Assembly: GCA_025349905.2 (NCBI GenBank)
Contig: MU624608.1
Span: 1-42,108, forward strand
Length of the DNA stretch: 42,108 bases
Source: Blastocladiella britannica
Taxonomy: Eukaryota; Blastocladiomycota; Blastocladiomycetes; Blastocladiales; Blastocladiaceae
Direction of reading: 5' to 3'
The notes under the pieces were generated by a model. That model made no database searches, had not been told where the DNA came from, and saw only the letters and a program-made list of their open reading frames with translations. This document shows, one piece after another, positions 27,096 through 38,459 of the stretch (within the stretch, counting starts at the first letter, position 1; each line of letters opens with the position of its first letter). A program made the position numbers and the translations under genes.

Positions 27096-29490
27096 ATGAA
27101 GCTCAGAGCACTTCTCCCTCGGTCGTTCATGACGCCCTCGCCGTCGCAGGATGGATTCCCCGCCGAAAATGGTGGTGCTCAAACGTCGGATCGCGCGGGC
27201 TTACTGGCCATTCCACGCAACCTTTTATTGGGATCGCGCATGCTTTCGCGTAGTTTCTCGCTGGGATCTTCAGCTGGGAGTTCCAACACGGGCCAACAAT
27301 CACAACAGCAACAGCAACAGCAACAACCTCAATCCATGATGGGTGGTGCCGAGCCGTCGCGGCAGCCGGGCATTTCGTACGAGATCCTACTGGCCACCTT
27401 GTCCTTTGAGGTATACCTTCTTGTGTTTGTGATTGATTTCATGGATATCTGACATTACGAAAACTACGTATGCCTTGCCAAAAGGTCCGAACCGTGCTCA
27501 ACAACGTGGTCGGATGTTCGGATCTGTTGGCCGCACACGCCACGCAGCTTCCGCCCGAGTTGCGCGACGCCAATACTGCCGTCACCGTGTCGTCGCGGCA
27601 GCTGCTCAAAGTCGTGGACCAGATCCGGTTGCTGGCCAACCTTGACGAGCGGGATCTGGAAGTCACGCTGGCGCCTGTCAACCTGTTCAGGGTCCTGAAC
27701 TTGGCAATTGGCCGGTTTACTCGGATTTCACAGTATGTTACACCTTTTTTTTTTTGGAGAGGTCGTGAAATGTCCATCCATTGGCGGGCAACAGCAGCAC
27801 CTCGATTCCAATCACATATATGGTCAACTCACCAAAAACGGGGTGTATGTCACTCAGAATGTACGCGGTCAACATCAAGATCATCAACGAGCTCCAGCAC
27901 AACTGGTACGTGACGGACGACCGGAGCATTGGCGTGATGCTCGACAGTGTTGTGGAGGTGGCCACGTACAATGCGCCGGCGGGCGCAACCATCACGCTGA
28001 TCTTTGAGTCGCAGCCCTGGGTGTCCGACGCGCCAGCAGCACGGGCGTCCTCAGCGCGAGCCGCATCGTCGGACGGATCCACACCGAATAGCACCGCCGC
28101 CCAGACCATCCAATTCACGGTCACGTCCGACTGCAAGTGGAAACGCACGCCGACGACGCTGTTAGCGGCGCTCGGGCGCATGGTCGCGCCACCCAAGGAA
28201 CAGTCGGCGTCGAGTGCTCGCGGACTCTCGCGCGAGCAAATCATGCTGGGCGTCACCGAAAAGCTGGCGGCGCTGCTGGGCGGCGGACTAGCGGTGGTCG
28301 GCGAGCAGGGTATGGGACTCATGGTCACGTTGGGAGCGGTGGCGGTTAATCCGGGCCCGAATGCCCAGCAGCTGCCGCCACCGCTGCCGTCACCGACCCT
28401 GTCTGCTGCTCCGCCGGTTCCCACCCCCGCAATCAACCTGGGACTCAGTGCATCGGTAGGATCTTCAAGCAATGGGTCGGCGCGACTGCCGGCACCCATC
28501 TTTGAGACGCGGTCGCCGCAAGTCGCGCGAACGAGGCCTCCGTCACCGTTGCCGCTCTCGAGTTCTCTCAGCTCATCCACCGGCGCCACCCGTCAAACAC
28601 CGGCTCGGACGTCGCCCCTGGCATTCGAGGTTGGAGCCAACAACATCGACTCGATGGTTGCCTCCGAGTACGACGCGACCAGACGCGACCGCATTGAAAC
28701 CGACGTGCTGATGGCAATGGTGGCGGCCATGGCCAGTCCGGGCACATTTGCGCCCCCGACCACCAATTCGGACGGCGGTGCCAAGTTGAGCGACAGTAAA
28801 GGCACCGGAAGTGCAGGCGCGGCTGACGTGGCCATGGCCGCACGTACTGTAACAGCATCAACAGCACCGCCTCCGCCATCGGACGTTCAAATTTGGCGGT
28901 ACCCACCTGACGACGCGCTTTTGCCAGCACGGGATGCCGGCATGCGCAAGGTCCTGTTTGTTGTATGCTGCGATTTCATTTTTTTTCCATTTTTTTCGTA
29001 TCCCACTCACCTTCTCCATCATAAATAGGAGGGCGACTTGACGAACCAGCGCGTGATTCAATCCATGTTCAAGCTCCTGGGCATCGTCAATGTGATCTTT
29101 GCGTCCGATGGCGCCGACGCGCTGTTCCACTTCAACACGATCCGCGGGGCCTGCGCCAGCGAGTTCTCGGCCGACTACTTTGATCTGATTTTTTTGGACC
29201 ACTCGCTCCCAACGCTGTCGGGCGAGGACGTGTCGGTGCGCATGCGCACGCTCGACCGGTCCCAGGTGCTTATCTCGTGCTCGGCCGCGGTGGATTTGAT
29301 CGCCGACCCGACCAAGTGCCAGGCTCTTGGGTACGACGAGGCCATCACCAAGCCGCTGTACGTGGATGCGATGCGCGGGTTCCTGGAGCGGTGGGTCGCG
29401 GGTGGGGATCGGCGCCGGCTGCGTCATCTTAAGCGCAAGTTGAAGCGAGAGGCCATTGCCGCTGGGTTGCAAGTGGTCGAGGATATATAG
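27096..29490 (+). CDS. Pseudo-hybrid histidine kinase with receiver domain, copy A (phospho-His replaced)
   Basis: Exons 27096-27410, 27485-27732, 27858-28962 and 29029-29490 give 709 aa. After a short N-terminus with a polyQ run comes a HisKA-like helical hairpin whose H-box reads LATLSFEVRT: the phospho-accepting His is Phe (residue 104, codon 27405-27407). The following ATPase-like region (about residues 185-370) has no recognisable N, G1 or G2 box. A low-complexity linker leads to a C-terminal receiver: VLFVEGD (second acidic pocket residue replaced by Gly), phosphorylatable Asp at 613 in FLDHSLPTLSG, Ser in ISCSA and Lys in ITKPL. A basic tail (RLRHLKRKLKREA) ends it. No sensor domain or membrane helix is present, so it is probably cytosolic. 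The likely role is as a phosphate-receiving or scaffolding partner of another kinase (inference). Confidence 0.83.
27299..27333 (+). repeat. CAA/CAG repeat encoding polyglutamine in copy A
   Basis: Mixed CAA and CAG codons encode about eleven glutamines with one serine, just before the HisKA-like domain. Copy B lacks it, so it arose or expanded after duplication. Mixed codons make it fairly stable. Confidence 0.75.
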
Positions 29491-29753
29491 TAAACCTTGA
29501 TGCGATGAGAAAGTAGACCAAGAGGAGCTTTCGCTCACCATACATTCGTTTCCCAAATTTGCAATTATTGTTTCTAGACTTTTCTTGTTCTTACAATCCG
29601 CTTGCACCCAACTCTGCTAAGTCCCCCACAATATTGTCGTTCAATTTATTTTTTCCACCCGCTGCTCTTCGCAGCATTCCATTAACTTAGATTTTGTCAA
29701 ATATCAAAACTTCCACGAGCGGATCCATCCACCCATCCCAATTTTAGAATCGA

Positions 29754-32203
29754 ATGCGGCTCAAATCACTGATTCCGCAAGCTTTGCTCAGCGGATTCAA
29801 GCCGGTGGAGCGCGAGCGAGGGTTGTCGCCCACCCATGATCCGAACGAGTTTCTCGTGGGCCTCGCCGGCAATACTACTCGTGATCGAACACTACTCGGA
29901 TCGGGGAACTTCCAAGATGCCTTGCTCGCCACGCTATCTCACGAGGTCCGGGATAATCCAATAAATATACTTCACTCCAAACCTGCCTGTGATCAACATT
30001 AATAATATAAGAATCACAGGTCCGCACGGCATTGACCAACATCATCGGGTGCTCGGACATGATCCGCAACGTCTCTGCCTCGCTCCCTCCTGAAGTCGAG
30101 GACTCGACCATAACCATCATGGAGTCCTCGGACCATCTCCTGCAAATGGTGGATCAAATTCGATTGCTGGCAAACTTGGACGAAGATCACGTTGAGGTAA
30201 CGCATGGCCCGACCAACATCAACGATATCTTGTACGGTGTATCGGAACGGCTGACACAACATGCCATGTATGTTTCCTATATTTTTTGTGTGTTGCTCCA
30301 ACAATTGACACTTAGTGAAAGAAAAAAAAAAAATTAAAGCAATCGAAACTTTGCTGTCACCGTCACAAACGACCTCTCGGATCTGTGGTACAACCTGGAT
30401 GCCCGTGGTATCTGTCATGTCCTCGGCTGCTTGACCGATATCTTTGGCCGTCTTGCCAGCAAAGATTCCAAAGTGGAGCTCAGCGTGTTCACCCACCCGT
30501 CAAGAGCCGACAAGAGCAAAGTCGGGCTCGCGTTCCGAATCGGTTTCTTGCACTCGTCGACCGAGATTGCCAGCTCGCTCACGCGTCTGCTGGAGCGCGG
30601 GTTCGAGCTCTCTCCCGCCGGCCACTTGTCCGAGACCCAGATCCTGTACGCGGTCGCCAGCAAACTGGCGATGGTTTTGGGTGGAACCGTGCTGCTGGAA
30701 CCGGGCATGAACTCGAGCATCGTCTTGGACTTGGTGGCGGTGTCACCGTGCGCGCAGCCCGCGACCAACGGCGGCACGTCACGCACCATCTCGGAACTGT
30801 CGTCCGAGCTCGCGTCGCTCATGACCATGTCGCATGCCAATGGGTCGTCGCCGCTGGCTTCCCGCAAGACTTCGTTCTCGGGGGGGATGGTTCCGGGATC
30901 GTCCGCGTCGTCGTCGTCGCGGACGTCTCCACGATCAAGCCCGACCCGGTCGGCCCATTCCCAGTCGGGTCCGCCGACTGCTACGACCGCCGCTCCTGCC
31001 ATGTCGTCTGCGCGCCGAACGTCGGCGCCCAACCCGGGCTCACTCCTTGCCTCCACGCCTGCCCAGTATCCGCCCGCGCGACGCCACTCGGTGATGATGG
31101 CGAATTCGGCGGTGCCGGTGGTGGAAAAGACCTTGGCGACGGCAGTGCCAGTGATTGTCGAGTCGCTGGCGGCCGTTTCGACGGGTGGCATCGAATCGGT
31201 GGTAGCGGCAACAGCAGTTCCCTTTATTGTTGGTCAACAGCAAATGCCGCCTGCGCTAGCTATTGAAACGACGAGCAGCGTGGAAAAGTTCACCACGACC
31301 TCCGAATTGGCGGATGTGCAACCAGCAGCACCAACTATGACGGCAGAGCATGAGGGTCATAGCACCAGCGGCCCTGCGGTCCCGACACCCACCCCCGCGC
31401 CAGAACCCGCACCCGTGCCAATTGGACCGACTATCGCCACAACACCAGCTCCACTGGCAGCTCCGGAGCCAACCACGGTGACTGCCGCGCCTGCGACCAT
31501 CAAGTCCGATCCGCCGCCCCCGCCCACCCCGGCTCCAGCGGCGAAACTGTGGGTGTGTCCAGCCGACGCGGTGCTGGTCCCCCCGCGGACGATCGCACAA
31601 CGCCAGGTCCTGGTGGTCGAGGACGACACCATCAACCAGCGGATCATTCGGGCGCTGCTGCGCAAGCTCGGGTACACGAACGTGACGTTTGCGTCCGATG
31701 GCGCCGATGCTTTATTCCACTACAACTCGCTAGTGGAAGAGCGGTCGTACTTTGACATTATTCTGCTGGACCAGTCGCTGCCGACGTTGTCGGGCGACGA
31801 CACGTGTTACCGGATCCGGCAATCGGACCGGACGCAGGTGATCATCTCGTGCTCGGCCAACACGCGGCTCACGGGCGACTCGGAACTGTGCCGGGCGCTC
31901 GGGTACGACGATTGCGTGACCAAGCCGCTGTTTTTGGAAACGCTCAAGAAGATCATGGACCGTTGGACGGCGGCGGGCGACGCGCGCCGGTTGCGGCATA
32001 TTAAGCGCCGGTTGAAGAAGGAGGCGATCCTGGCCGGGTTTAAGGTGACCATGGAGTCGTTTGGGTTGAGGGAGAGCGGCGAGCCCATGTCGCCAACCGA
32101 GCTGGAGCGATTGCATGTTGACACAAGTGCTGCTGCTCAGTTTGCTCCTAATTCCCCTGGCGATTCTCGAAAGGTGCGAATGGCCGCGGGCGGTCAGCCA
32201 TAG
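29754..32203 (+). CDS. Hybrid histidine-kinase-like protein with receiver domain, copy B
   Basis: Exons 29754-29945, 30020-30267 and 30340-32203 give 767 aa. It is a paralogue of copy A: similar N-terminus (MRLKSLIPQAL against MKLRALLPRSF), similar hairpin and VDQIRLLANLDE block, and the same positions for introns 1 and 2. Here the H-box keeps histidine (LATLSHEVRT, His63). The ATP-binding region still has hydrophobic beta strands and an MVLGGTVLLEPGMNSSIVLDL ending like the last strands of HATPase_c. The Asn of the N-box and the Gly-rich G1 and G2 boxes are not visible, so ATP binding is doubtful. A long Ala/Thr/Pro linker is followed by a complete receiver: VLVVEDD, Asp624 in LLDQSLPTLSG, Ser in ISCSA, Lys675 in VTKPL. 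There is no sensor domain or membrane helix. It may be a receiver-dominated regulator dimerising with copy A. Confidence 0.84.
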
Positions 32204-32319
32204 TAAGAAGTTTTTGCCCCTTGGATCCCTATACAAAAAAAATTATGATGCATCGAACTATTGCGAATGTAAGCTTTTCTCCAAAATTTATAATGCAATA
32301 CGCCTAAAATAGATATAAT

Positions 32320-35300
32320 ATGCCTGGATCAGAACCAGCTCAACCAAAACTCAAGCATCATTTGATCGGATTTGGCCAATACGTCGGGCGACTACGACAA
32401 TTCATTGCAGTGCTGGTCCTTACGTCCATCGCCGCTTCCGCAATCAATTGCACGCGTGTCCAATACGCTGCATCCAACGACATTGCGAACCGCGCTCGAA
32501 CGCTGTACGAGTTACTGGGATGGATTCTTGCCATTTTTCTCCAACGATCGCTGTTCTCCATCGCATTCGAGCGAGTCACGGCGTCCAAATGGATGATCGC
32601 TGTGCATGCATTTGGCCCCGCGGCGCTGGTGGTGCTGGCCATTATTGAATGGGCGTCGGTGGTCCAAGGCGGGAATTACATTGTCAGCGGATCGTCACTG
32701 TCGTTTGTGGGCATGGTCATGAACAGTACGAGCACTGTTTGATCTGCTGTCGTTTCGTCGTTTACTTATACGTATGATTAGACTTTTCATTCGCTTGGCC
32801 CATGATCGTGGGGCTTACGTCGTTCAAGCTGGGCGTCGTGTGGACCGCCAAAAACGTACCCGGCGCGATCCCGGAACAGCAAGCGTGGACGCCGATTTAC
32901 TTGGTAGTACAGACGGTCTTTGTGCTCTACTACCTGACCTACTGGAACATTGTTTCGGTCACGTCCATCTTCATCATCATCTTTTGCGTGTGCATTGCGG
33001 TCCCCGCGTTCCTCATGTACAAGCGTGGGAAGCAAGTGGAGTTGACGCGGCACGCCGACTTGTCGATTCTCTTTTTTGGGGGTATGGTCTTTCGTCAATT
33101 GTATCGCTTTGAAGGATATCCTAAGCTTCATTGATGTACAGCATACCACGCATTCCGACTCTTGTCACGCACTCTGGGCACCATGATCACTACTGAGCTC
33201 GGCCGCAAGTACACGGTGCCCATCTTGTACGCGTACCGATTCGCCGTGTCGTGGGTGGTGCTTCATGTTGATGAGACGGTGCGGATCGCGTTTGGAGTCA
33301 AGAATCTGTGGCTCTCGTTTCGTATGTACATGCTTTTTTTTTTGTGTGTGAAGTTTATTCCACATACTAACCACTTGTCAAAAACAACCACAACGGATGT
33401 TGGAGAGTAGCCTATCGAGTATGTCACCATTTGGTTCCCTTTAGGGGAGAACGACCCTTGCAAACACTGACAATCCTTGCTTAACAGCTTGCCGAAGTGC
33501 TTGCCGTCGTCACGTTGTCCCTCGATACTGCAGATCTCGCGACCGTCACCGGCGTGGTGTTTGCATTCATCAACTTGGCCATCATGATCATCAAAGGTAT
33601 GCCATTTCATTCCTTTCCGAGATCGCTGTATCCTGGCGAGTAACGAGTGAATACCCATTGATTCTTTCTGGCACAATAGATACGGGCCTGTTTGACGACC
33701 TGCGGTTCTACATGGTGCAGCGGTACTCGGTGTGGAAATTCCCGCCCAACATGGTCTACCAACCCCAACCACAACAACAGCCCACCTCTATGATGACGAC
33801 CGTGGGCCGCACTCGCGGCGCGTCGGTATCGAGCTACACCAGCGGCAGTTCCGTTGGTGGGTTTGGGACGCTGGGAAAAGAGAAGCTCGGCGTCGTCGGC
33901 AGCGGTGCCGCCACTTCGAGTGCGGGCGCGAGCCACGACGGGCTGCTGCTGCTTCACCACCACCCTTCGCTCCACCACCCGCACTCGGCGCCGCCGGTCG
34001 CTGGCAGCGGCGGTGGGAGGGGCCGTGCGCCGCCGATCGGGATTGCGGCCAAACAGACCAGCTGGAAGTCGAGCTTGAGCATAACCATTCCAGAATCTGG
34101 CGTCAGCGCCATGGGTGGCGGTGCTGGTGGTGGTGGGAGCACTGGCGCATTGGCAAGTCCCAATAGCAGCAGCCCTGGTGGCAGTCACGGTGGTGAAAGC
34201 ACCCCGCACTTGTTGGCCGCAGGAGCCCCACCGTCCCCGGACGTGGGCTCAGCGGCCGCCATGTCGCTCAACTCACTGCACGCGGACAACATGGTCCCGC
34301 CGACGCCCGTGGGCGGTCCACCGACATCGACGGGAGGAGGAAGAGGGCCACGCGGACTGGCGGCGCTGTGGTCGTACTTGGGCGCGGGGACACGGACATC
34401 GATCCCGAAACTGGTGATTGGGTCCAGTATCGACACAGTCGCCAAGTCGGTCTCGTTGGCGACCATTGAGTCCCCTGCAGACCACGCACCTACACAGCTG
34501 ACCCAGCCAGCGCAGCCGCCGCTGGACGTGTCGCACCACCACTACCACCACCCGCATGGCAATCAAAGCCCGCACCACTCGTCTCGCCGCACGTCCGAGC
34601 AAGAATCGTCGTCGCAGCTGCAGACGACCGCTCCGGGAACCATATCCCGCGTCCCCCTCCTCCTTCCTTCGGGCACTGGTACCGCCAAACGTAACACCGG
34701 CACCACCGCCGATACCAAAAAGGACAAAAAACAAGGCGCCAGCGCCGCCTTCGTATACGTAATGCTGCTGCAAGAAATGAAAGTGCAAGTGACGCGGTCC
34801 GAGCTGGCCCTGGTTTCCCGCTTACTCGCCGTGGTCCTGTACGCGGTGGCGGCGTCGGTCGGGTGGCTGTTCGGGTGGCCGCCGACCGCACACGTGATTG
34901 GCACGCCCATGACGGGCATGTCGGCGGCAGTGTTTTTCGTGTCGGTACTGGTGGCCCGGGTGGTGGCCGTGGCGGTGCTGGAACGGAAACTGAAGCGCGT
35001 GCATGGATTGGGCGAGCGGGTGAATGCGGCGCGCAGCAGCACCGGCGCTGCCACGTTGGCCCGCGGTGGCGGCGGGGCCGGGGGTGGGGGGTCGACATTG
35101 GCCCGCACGTTTCCGACCCTCAAGGGTAAATTGCTGGCCAATAGCACGATGGCGCGCGCGGCCGGCGAGGCCGTGCAGGACGAGGACGATCCCGACGTGA
35201 TATCACCCTTATCTACGGGAGGAGACGGAGGATCGTCGCCGCTCCCACTGATCCCGCCATCATCAACAACACCAGTCTCAGGGTCTCAGTTGTTGGAACG

Positions 35301-35463
35301 CCGCAACTCGCGCGCATCCTCGTTCACAAACGACCGGGCGACCGTTGCTCCCCCGCGGATCGAGCTGTGGACCATTCACTTACCGACCAACGACCGGCTG
35401 GTGCGGCTAGTATATGCCGGGTGCGTGTTTGTGTGCTACGTGCAGTTTGGCAGCTGGGGATAA
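32320..35463 (+). CDS. Multi-pass membrane protein of unknown function
   Basis: I do not recognise it. Exons 32320-32725, 32782-33081, 33142-33321, an 8-nt microexon 33411-33418, 33488-33596 and 33680-35463 give 928 aa. The first 300 residues hold about seven hydrophobic helices (for example FIAVLVLTSIAASAI, LLGWILAIFLQRSLFSIAF, FGPAALVVLAIIEW, YLVVQTVFVLYYLTYW and SIFIIIFCVCIAVPAFL), giving a receptor-like layout with no signal peptide. A long Gly/Ser/His/Pro-rich, probably cytoplasmic stretch follows (about residues 320-690). Two or three more helices come next (LLAVVLYAVAASVGWLFGW, AAVFFVSVLVARVVAVAVL), then another Ser/Gly loop and a last hydrophobic patch (LVRLVYAGCVFVCYVQFG). The microexon is required to keep the frame between SF and LAEVLAVVTLS. 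It could be a G-protein-coupled-receptor-like or transporter-like protein; I cannot choose. Confidence 0.75.
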
Positions 35464-35598
35464 AAACCTATGTGCTGTTCAGGAAAATACAAATCCAAAT
35501 ACAATCGCGCATACTATTTTTGTAAAAAGAATGCCTGTGTCCGATCACCGGACAGGGCACGACCGACCCGCACCAGTCCCATATATACAATCTCACTT

Positions 35599-38039
35599 TT
35601 AATGGAACAAGAGCACCACATCGTCGCAGTCCTCAGGTCTCCGTTCCCTTGATGCCGATGCTCCCATGGACCCCGTACCCCAATGAGCTCCTTCGGCTGC
35701 GGCAGCGCCACTGGCCGCGATCGCGTGGCCCGACGCCATACTCAGCGCCGACCCCAGCGGCATCACTTTGGCGGACAAGGCCTCCATTTCAGCCGCAGCA
35801 GTAGCGGCTGCCGCCAACACGTCCGACTCGTCGTCGGCGGCCATGTCCAGCGTGACCACGCCGCGCTCCGAGTCGCGTGTCTCCTCGATGACCGCCGCGG
35901 CCGCCGGTGACGTCGGGGTCGGTTCGTCCGAGGGCGACGACGCAGTGCGGCCCAACGACGGCGGCGGCGACTGCAGCAACGGTGATATGGGTGTGGCGGC
36001 CCGCGACATGGATGCAGCCCGCAACAATAAGTCTCCGGCGCGGGCCACGTCGCGTGCGCGCGACCGCAGCTGCGGCGCCTTTTCGCGTAACCAGTGGGCC
36101 AGGTTGGTGAAAGCGGCGTGCCGTTCCTTGGGAAGCACCTCGAACGCCATGAATACGTGGAAGACGCCCGCGTACACTTCGACGCGGACGTGGCCGCCGA
36201 CCGACGCGATGCATTTTCCCCACTCTACATTTTTTTTTTTTTGCGATGTCTCAGCGAAGTTCCAGAAGATGAAAATATGTCACGGACCAATCCCTTCGTC
36301 TCGAAGAACCTCCCCACCACCCACCTGAATCAGTACCGGTGGAAGTCCACGTAGCATCTCGGACGTGGCGTAGATGGGCGAAATGAACGGGTGCGAGCAC
36401 GCAAACGGCTTGCAAAACTCCACCACGCCTTCGTACAGGCCCGGAATGTCGGCGGGCAAGTAGCACGTGGGCCCATTGTCGACCCATGACGCCGATGTGC
36501 TGGGCGGATCGAGCTATATTCATAAGGCATGTGAGACTGCTGTTCCCTCCATTTTTTCAAATTGCCCTACCCAATTCACGTACCCAAGGCGATAACAGCG
36601 CCAAGCTGCCCGGTAACGGAAACCCGCACTCTTTGAGTACCAAAACGGCGGACGTGGCGGTGTTCCCGCCACTCGAGTCCCCCGCAATCACGATCTGGTC
36701 GGGCTGCCAGATCCGCCGGGCCAGCGGCGGCGGTTCCGAGCATCGCACCGTGGTGCGCAAGTCGGGTGCCAGGGCCGTGGCGTTCAGGTTGGCTAGCGGG
36801 TGTTCGGAGTACGCATGGCGGGCGGCGGGGCGTAAGCCAATCAGCGCCAAGTACACGAGTATTACGTCCTCGACGGCCGCGGCATGGTTGTGCTCGGGAC
36901 CGAGCCGCTGGTGGGTCGCAAAGACCGCGGTGCGCGGCGAGTATTGCACGATCTTGGACGTGATGCAGCGGTGGGTGCGGGCCGAGAGAAAGTGGAAGGC
37001 ACTACAAATGTGATTGTGAGACATGTCGATCAAGTCACAAAACACAAAAGACAACATACCCGCCGTGAACATACAGCACCAGCTGATCAATTTCGGCGTC
37101 CGTCACGCCGACGGACCGCACAAACTCGCCCGACGTCGCGTACCCTGCCGTCTGCCCGGCCTCCGTGCACACATTTGACTCCATCCATTTCTTGTCCATC
37201 TCCGTCTCTTTGGTCCGGCCCTCAAACAAGAGCCAGGTCGGGACATACGCCTGCTTGTGCGGCGACGTCGGGTACGTGAACTGCGTGAACCGGCGGGCCA
37301 AGTACGTTGATCCTTCGAGCGCGATCGGGTTCTCGATCATGGCCGACCGTAAGATCGCGCGCACCGCGGTCGCCTGCCACGACCAGCTGGTGTGCGGCGG
37401 GCCGTACAGCACGTGTCGGGCCAGCGCCGCGCTCGTTTGCCATCCGATCTGCGACGCCGTCTTGACCAGCTGCGGAATCAGATTCAACAGCATCCGTGGG
37501 GTGCTGGGCATGGGTCCACCGGGGGCCGAAGCGGGGCCCGCGGCTGCGGCTAACGTCAACGTCGTGGTGGTGGCCAGCGTGGCCGCGGCAACTCTCAGCA
37601 CTTGCGCGGTAGTCGGCGGGTCCGACAGGCCGTCCTCGTCGGTGATCGGGACCGTCCCTGAACAACGACCGTTCTCGAGGGATGATCCGCCCCCGGGCGA
37701 GGATGAGGGAGATGAGGGTGCCAGGGGGGCAGTAGTCCGGGCTCGTAACGATATCGCGGGGGACCGAGGCGGAACGCAGCTAGGCGCGCGCGACGCCGAG
37801 CGCGAGGCCGCGGCCGACCCGGGCGAGCAGCACGACAAGGCGGCCGCGAGCTGGATCTGATCCATCAGGGCGGGCGGGATCATGGCTAGAGCAGCCTTTT
37901 CGTCGTCATCATCGTTGCTGCTGAGGTGGTTGGTGTGGTTGCGGTTCTTGGGATACGGGAGGTCGTCGTCCTCCTCGACCACAAATAGCGAGCTGCTGTC
38001 GTCCAGGCCGAGGCCGGGGGGCGGAAGTGTCTGGGGCAT
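35599..38039 (-). CDS. Alpha/beta hydrolase, hormone-sensitive-lipase/arylacetamide-deacetylase type
   Basis: Probable carboxylesterase or lipase. Exons 38039-37060, 37001-36584, 36513-36288 and 36224-35599 give 749 aa. The oxyanion-hole motif HGG is at 325-327 (VLYVHGGAFHF, split by intron 1). The nucleophile elbow is GDSSGG with Ser436, and the acid is Asp538 in GGGEVLRDE. His564 lies in GVFHVF, so the full Ser-Asp-His triad of the HSL family is present. The N-terminal roughly 230 residues are acidic then Ser/Ala-rich with a hydrophobic patch near residue 150. The C-terminal 130 residues are Ala/Ser-rich without a known domain. Both extensions are unusual beside the roughly 350-400-residue core. 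Substrate is unknown: triglyceride, steryl ester or xenobiotic esters are all possible. It converges with the membrane-protein gene (135-nt gap). Confidence 0.88.
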
Positions 38040-38459
38040 TCTTTATTTACTTTACTTCAGTATTGAGGATATGAAGCGCTGCGCATTCGATCTGTTTTTT
38101 TTTGAGGAAAAGGGATGGGATGATGTGAAACTGCTGTTTTTTTCGTTGGTATTCATGCCCAGAGTGGCGCCGCCGCCGGCCCGCATATTCGGTTTGTTGA
38201 TCGCATGAAAATTATTTCCAAGTATGCCGGACCGGGCCATGCATGAGTTTACTCAAAAAAAACTCCCGATCCGATCCCAAACCCCAACCAAACCAACCAA
38301 AACTCCTCGATCCGATCCGACTGGCTGACCAAAAACGACCACATATCACATCAACTGTCAGCGCGCGTCCTTAACGCAAGTCCAACAAAAAGGGACGCGT
38401 ATACACTCCTCTCTCCTTTCCTACGAAAACACCAAAAAGGACAAAAAGAACATAAGAAA
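38040..38459. promoter_or_regulatory. Divergent promoter with a direct repeat, hydrolase / DUF1295 gene
   Basis: These 420 nt separate two divergent starts. Two near-identical elements, AACTCCCGATCCGATCC (38261-38277) and AACTCCTCGATCCGATCC (38301-38318), lie in the same direction 40 nt apart within a CCAAACC-rich tract. They are 140-200 nt from the DUF1295 start. The leader before 38460 is rich in AAAAGGACAAAAAG-like sequence. The function of the repeat is unknown. Confidence 0.45.

Noticed and set aside
27007..27096. Upstream ATG frame before copy A as an alternative N-terminus
   Set aside because: It is out of frame or stops before the gene, and the start at 27096 is supported by the matching N-terminus of copy B (MRLKSLIPQ against MKLRALLPR).
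27096..32203. Recent bacterial origin for the kinase-like genes
   Set aside because: They carry several introns at shared positions, have codon use like their neighbours, and contain eukaryote-style low-complexity linkers. Recent transfer or contamination is not supported.
37165..37860. 231-codon plus-strand frame
   Set aside because: It is antisense to exon 1 of the alpha/beta hydrolase; no domain and no splice or start support.
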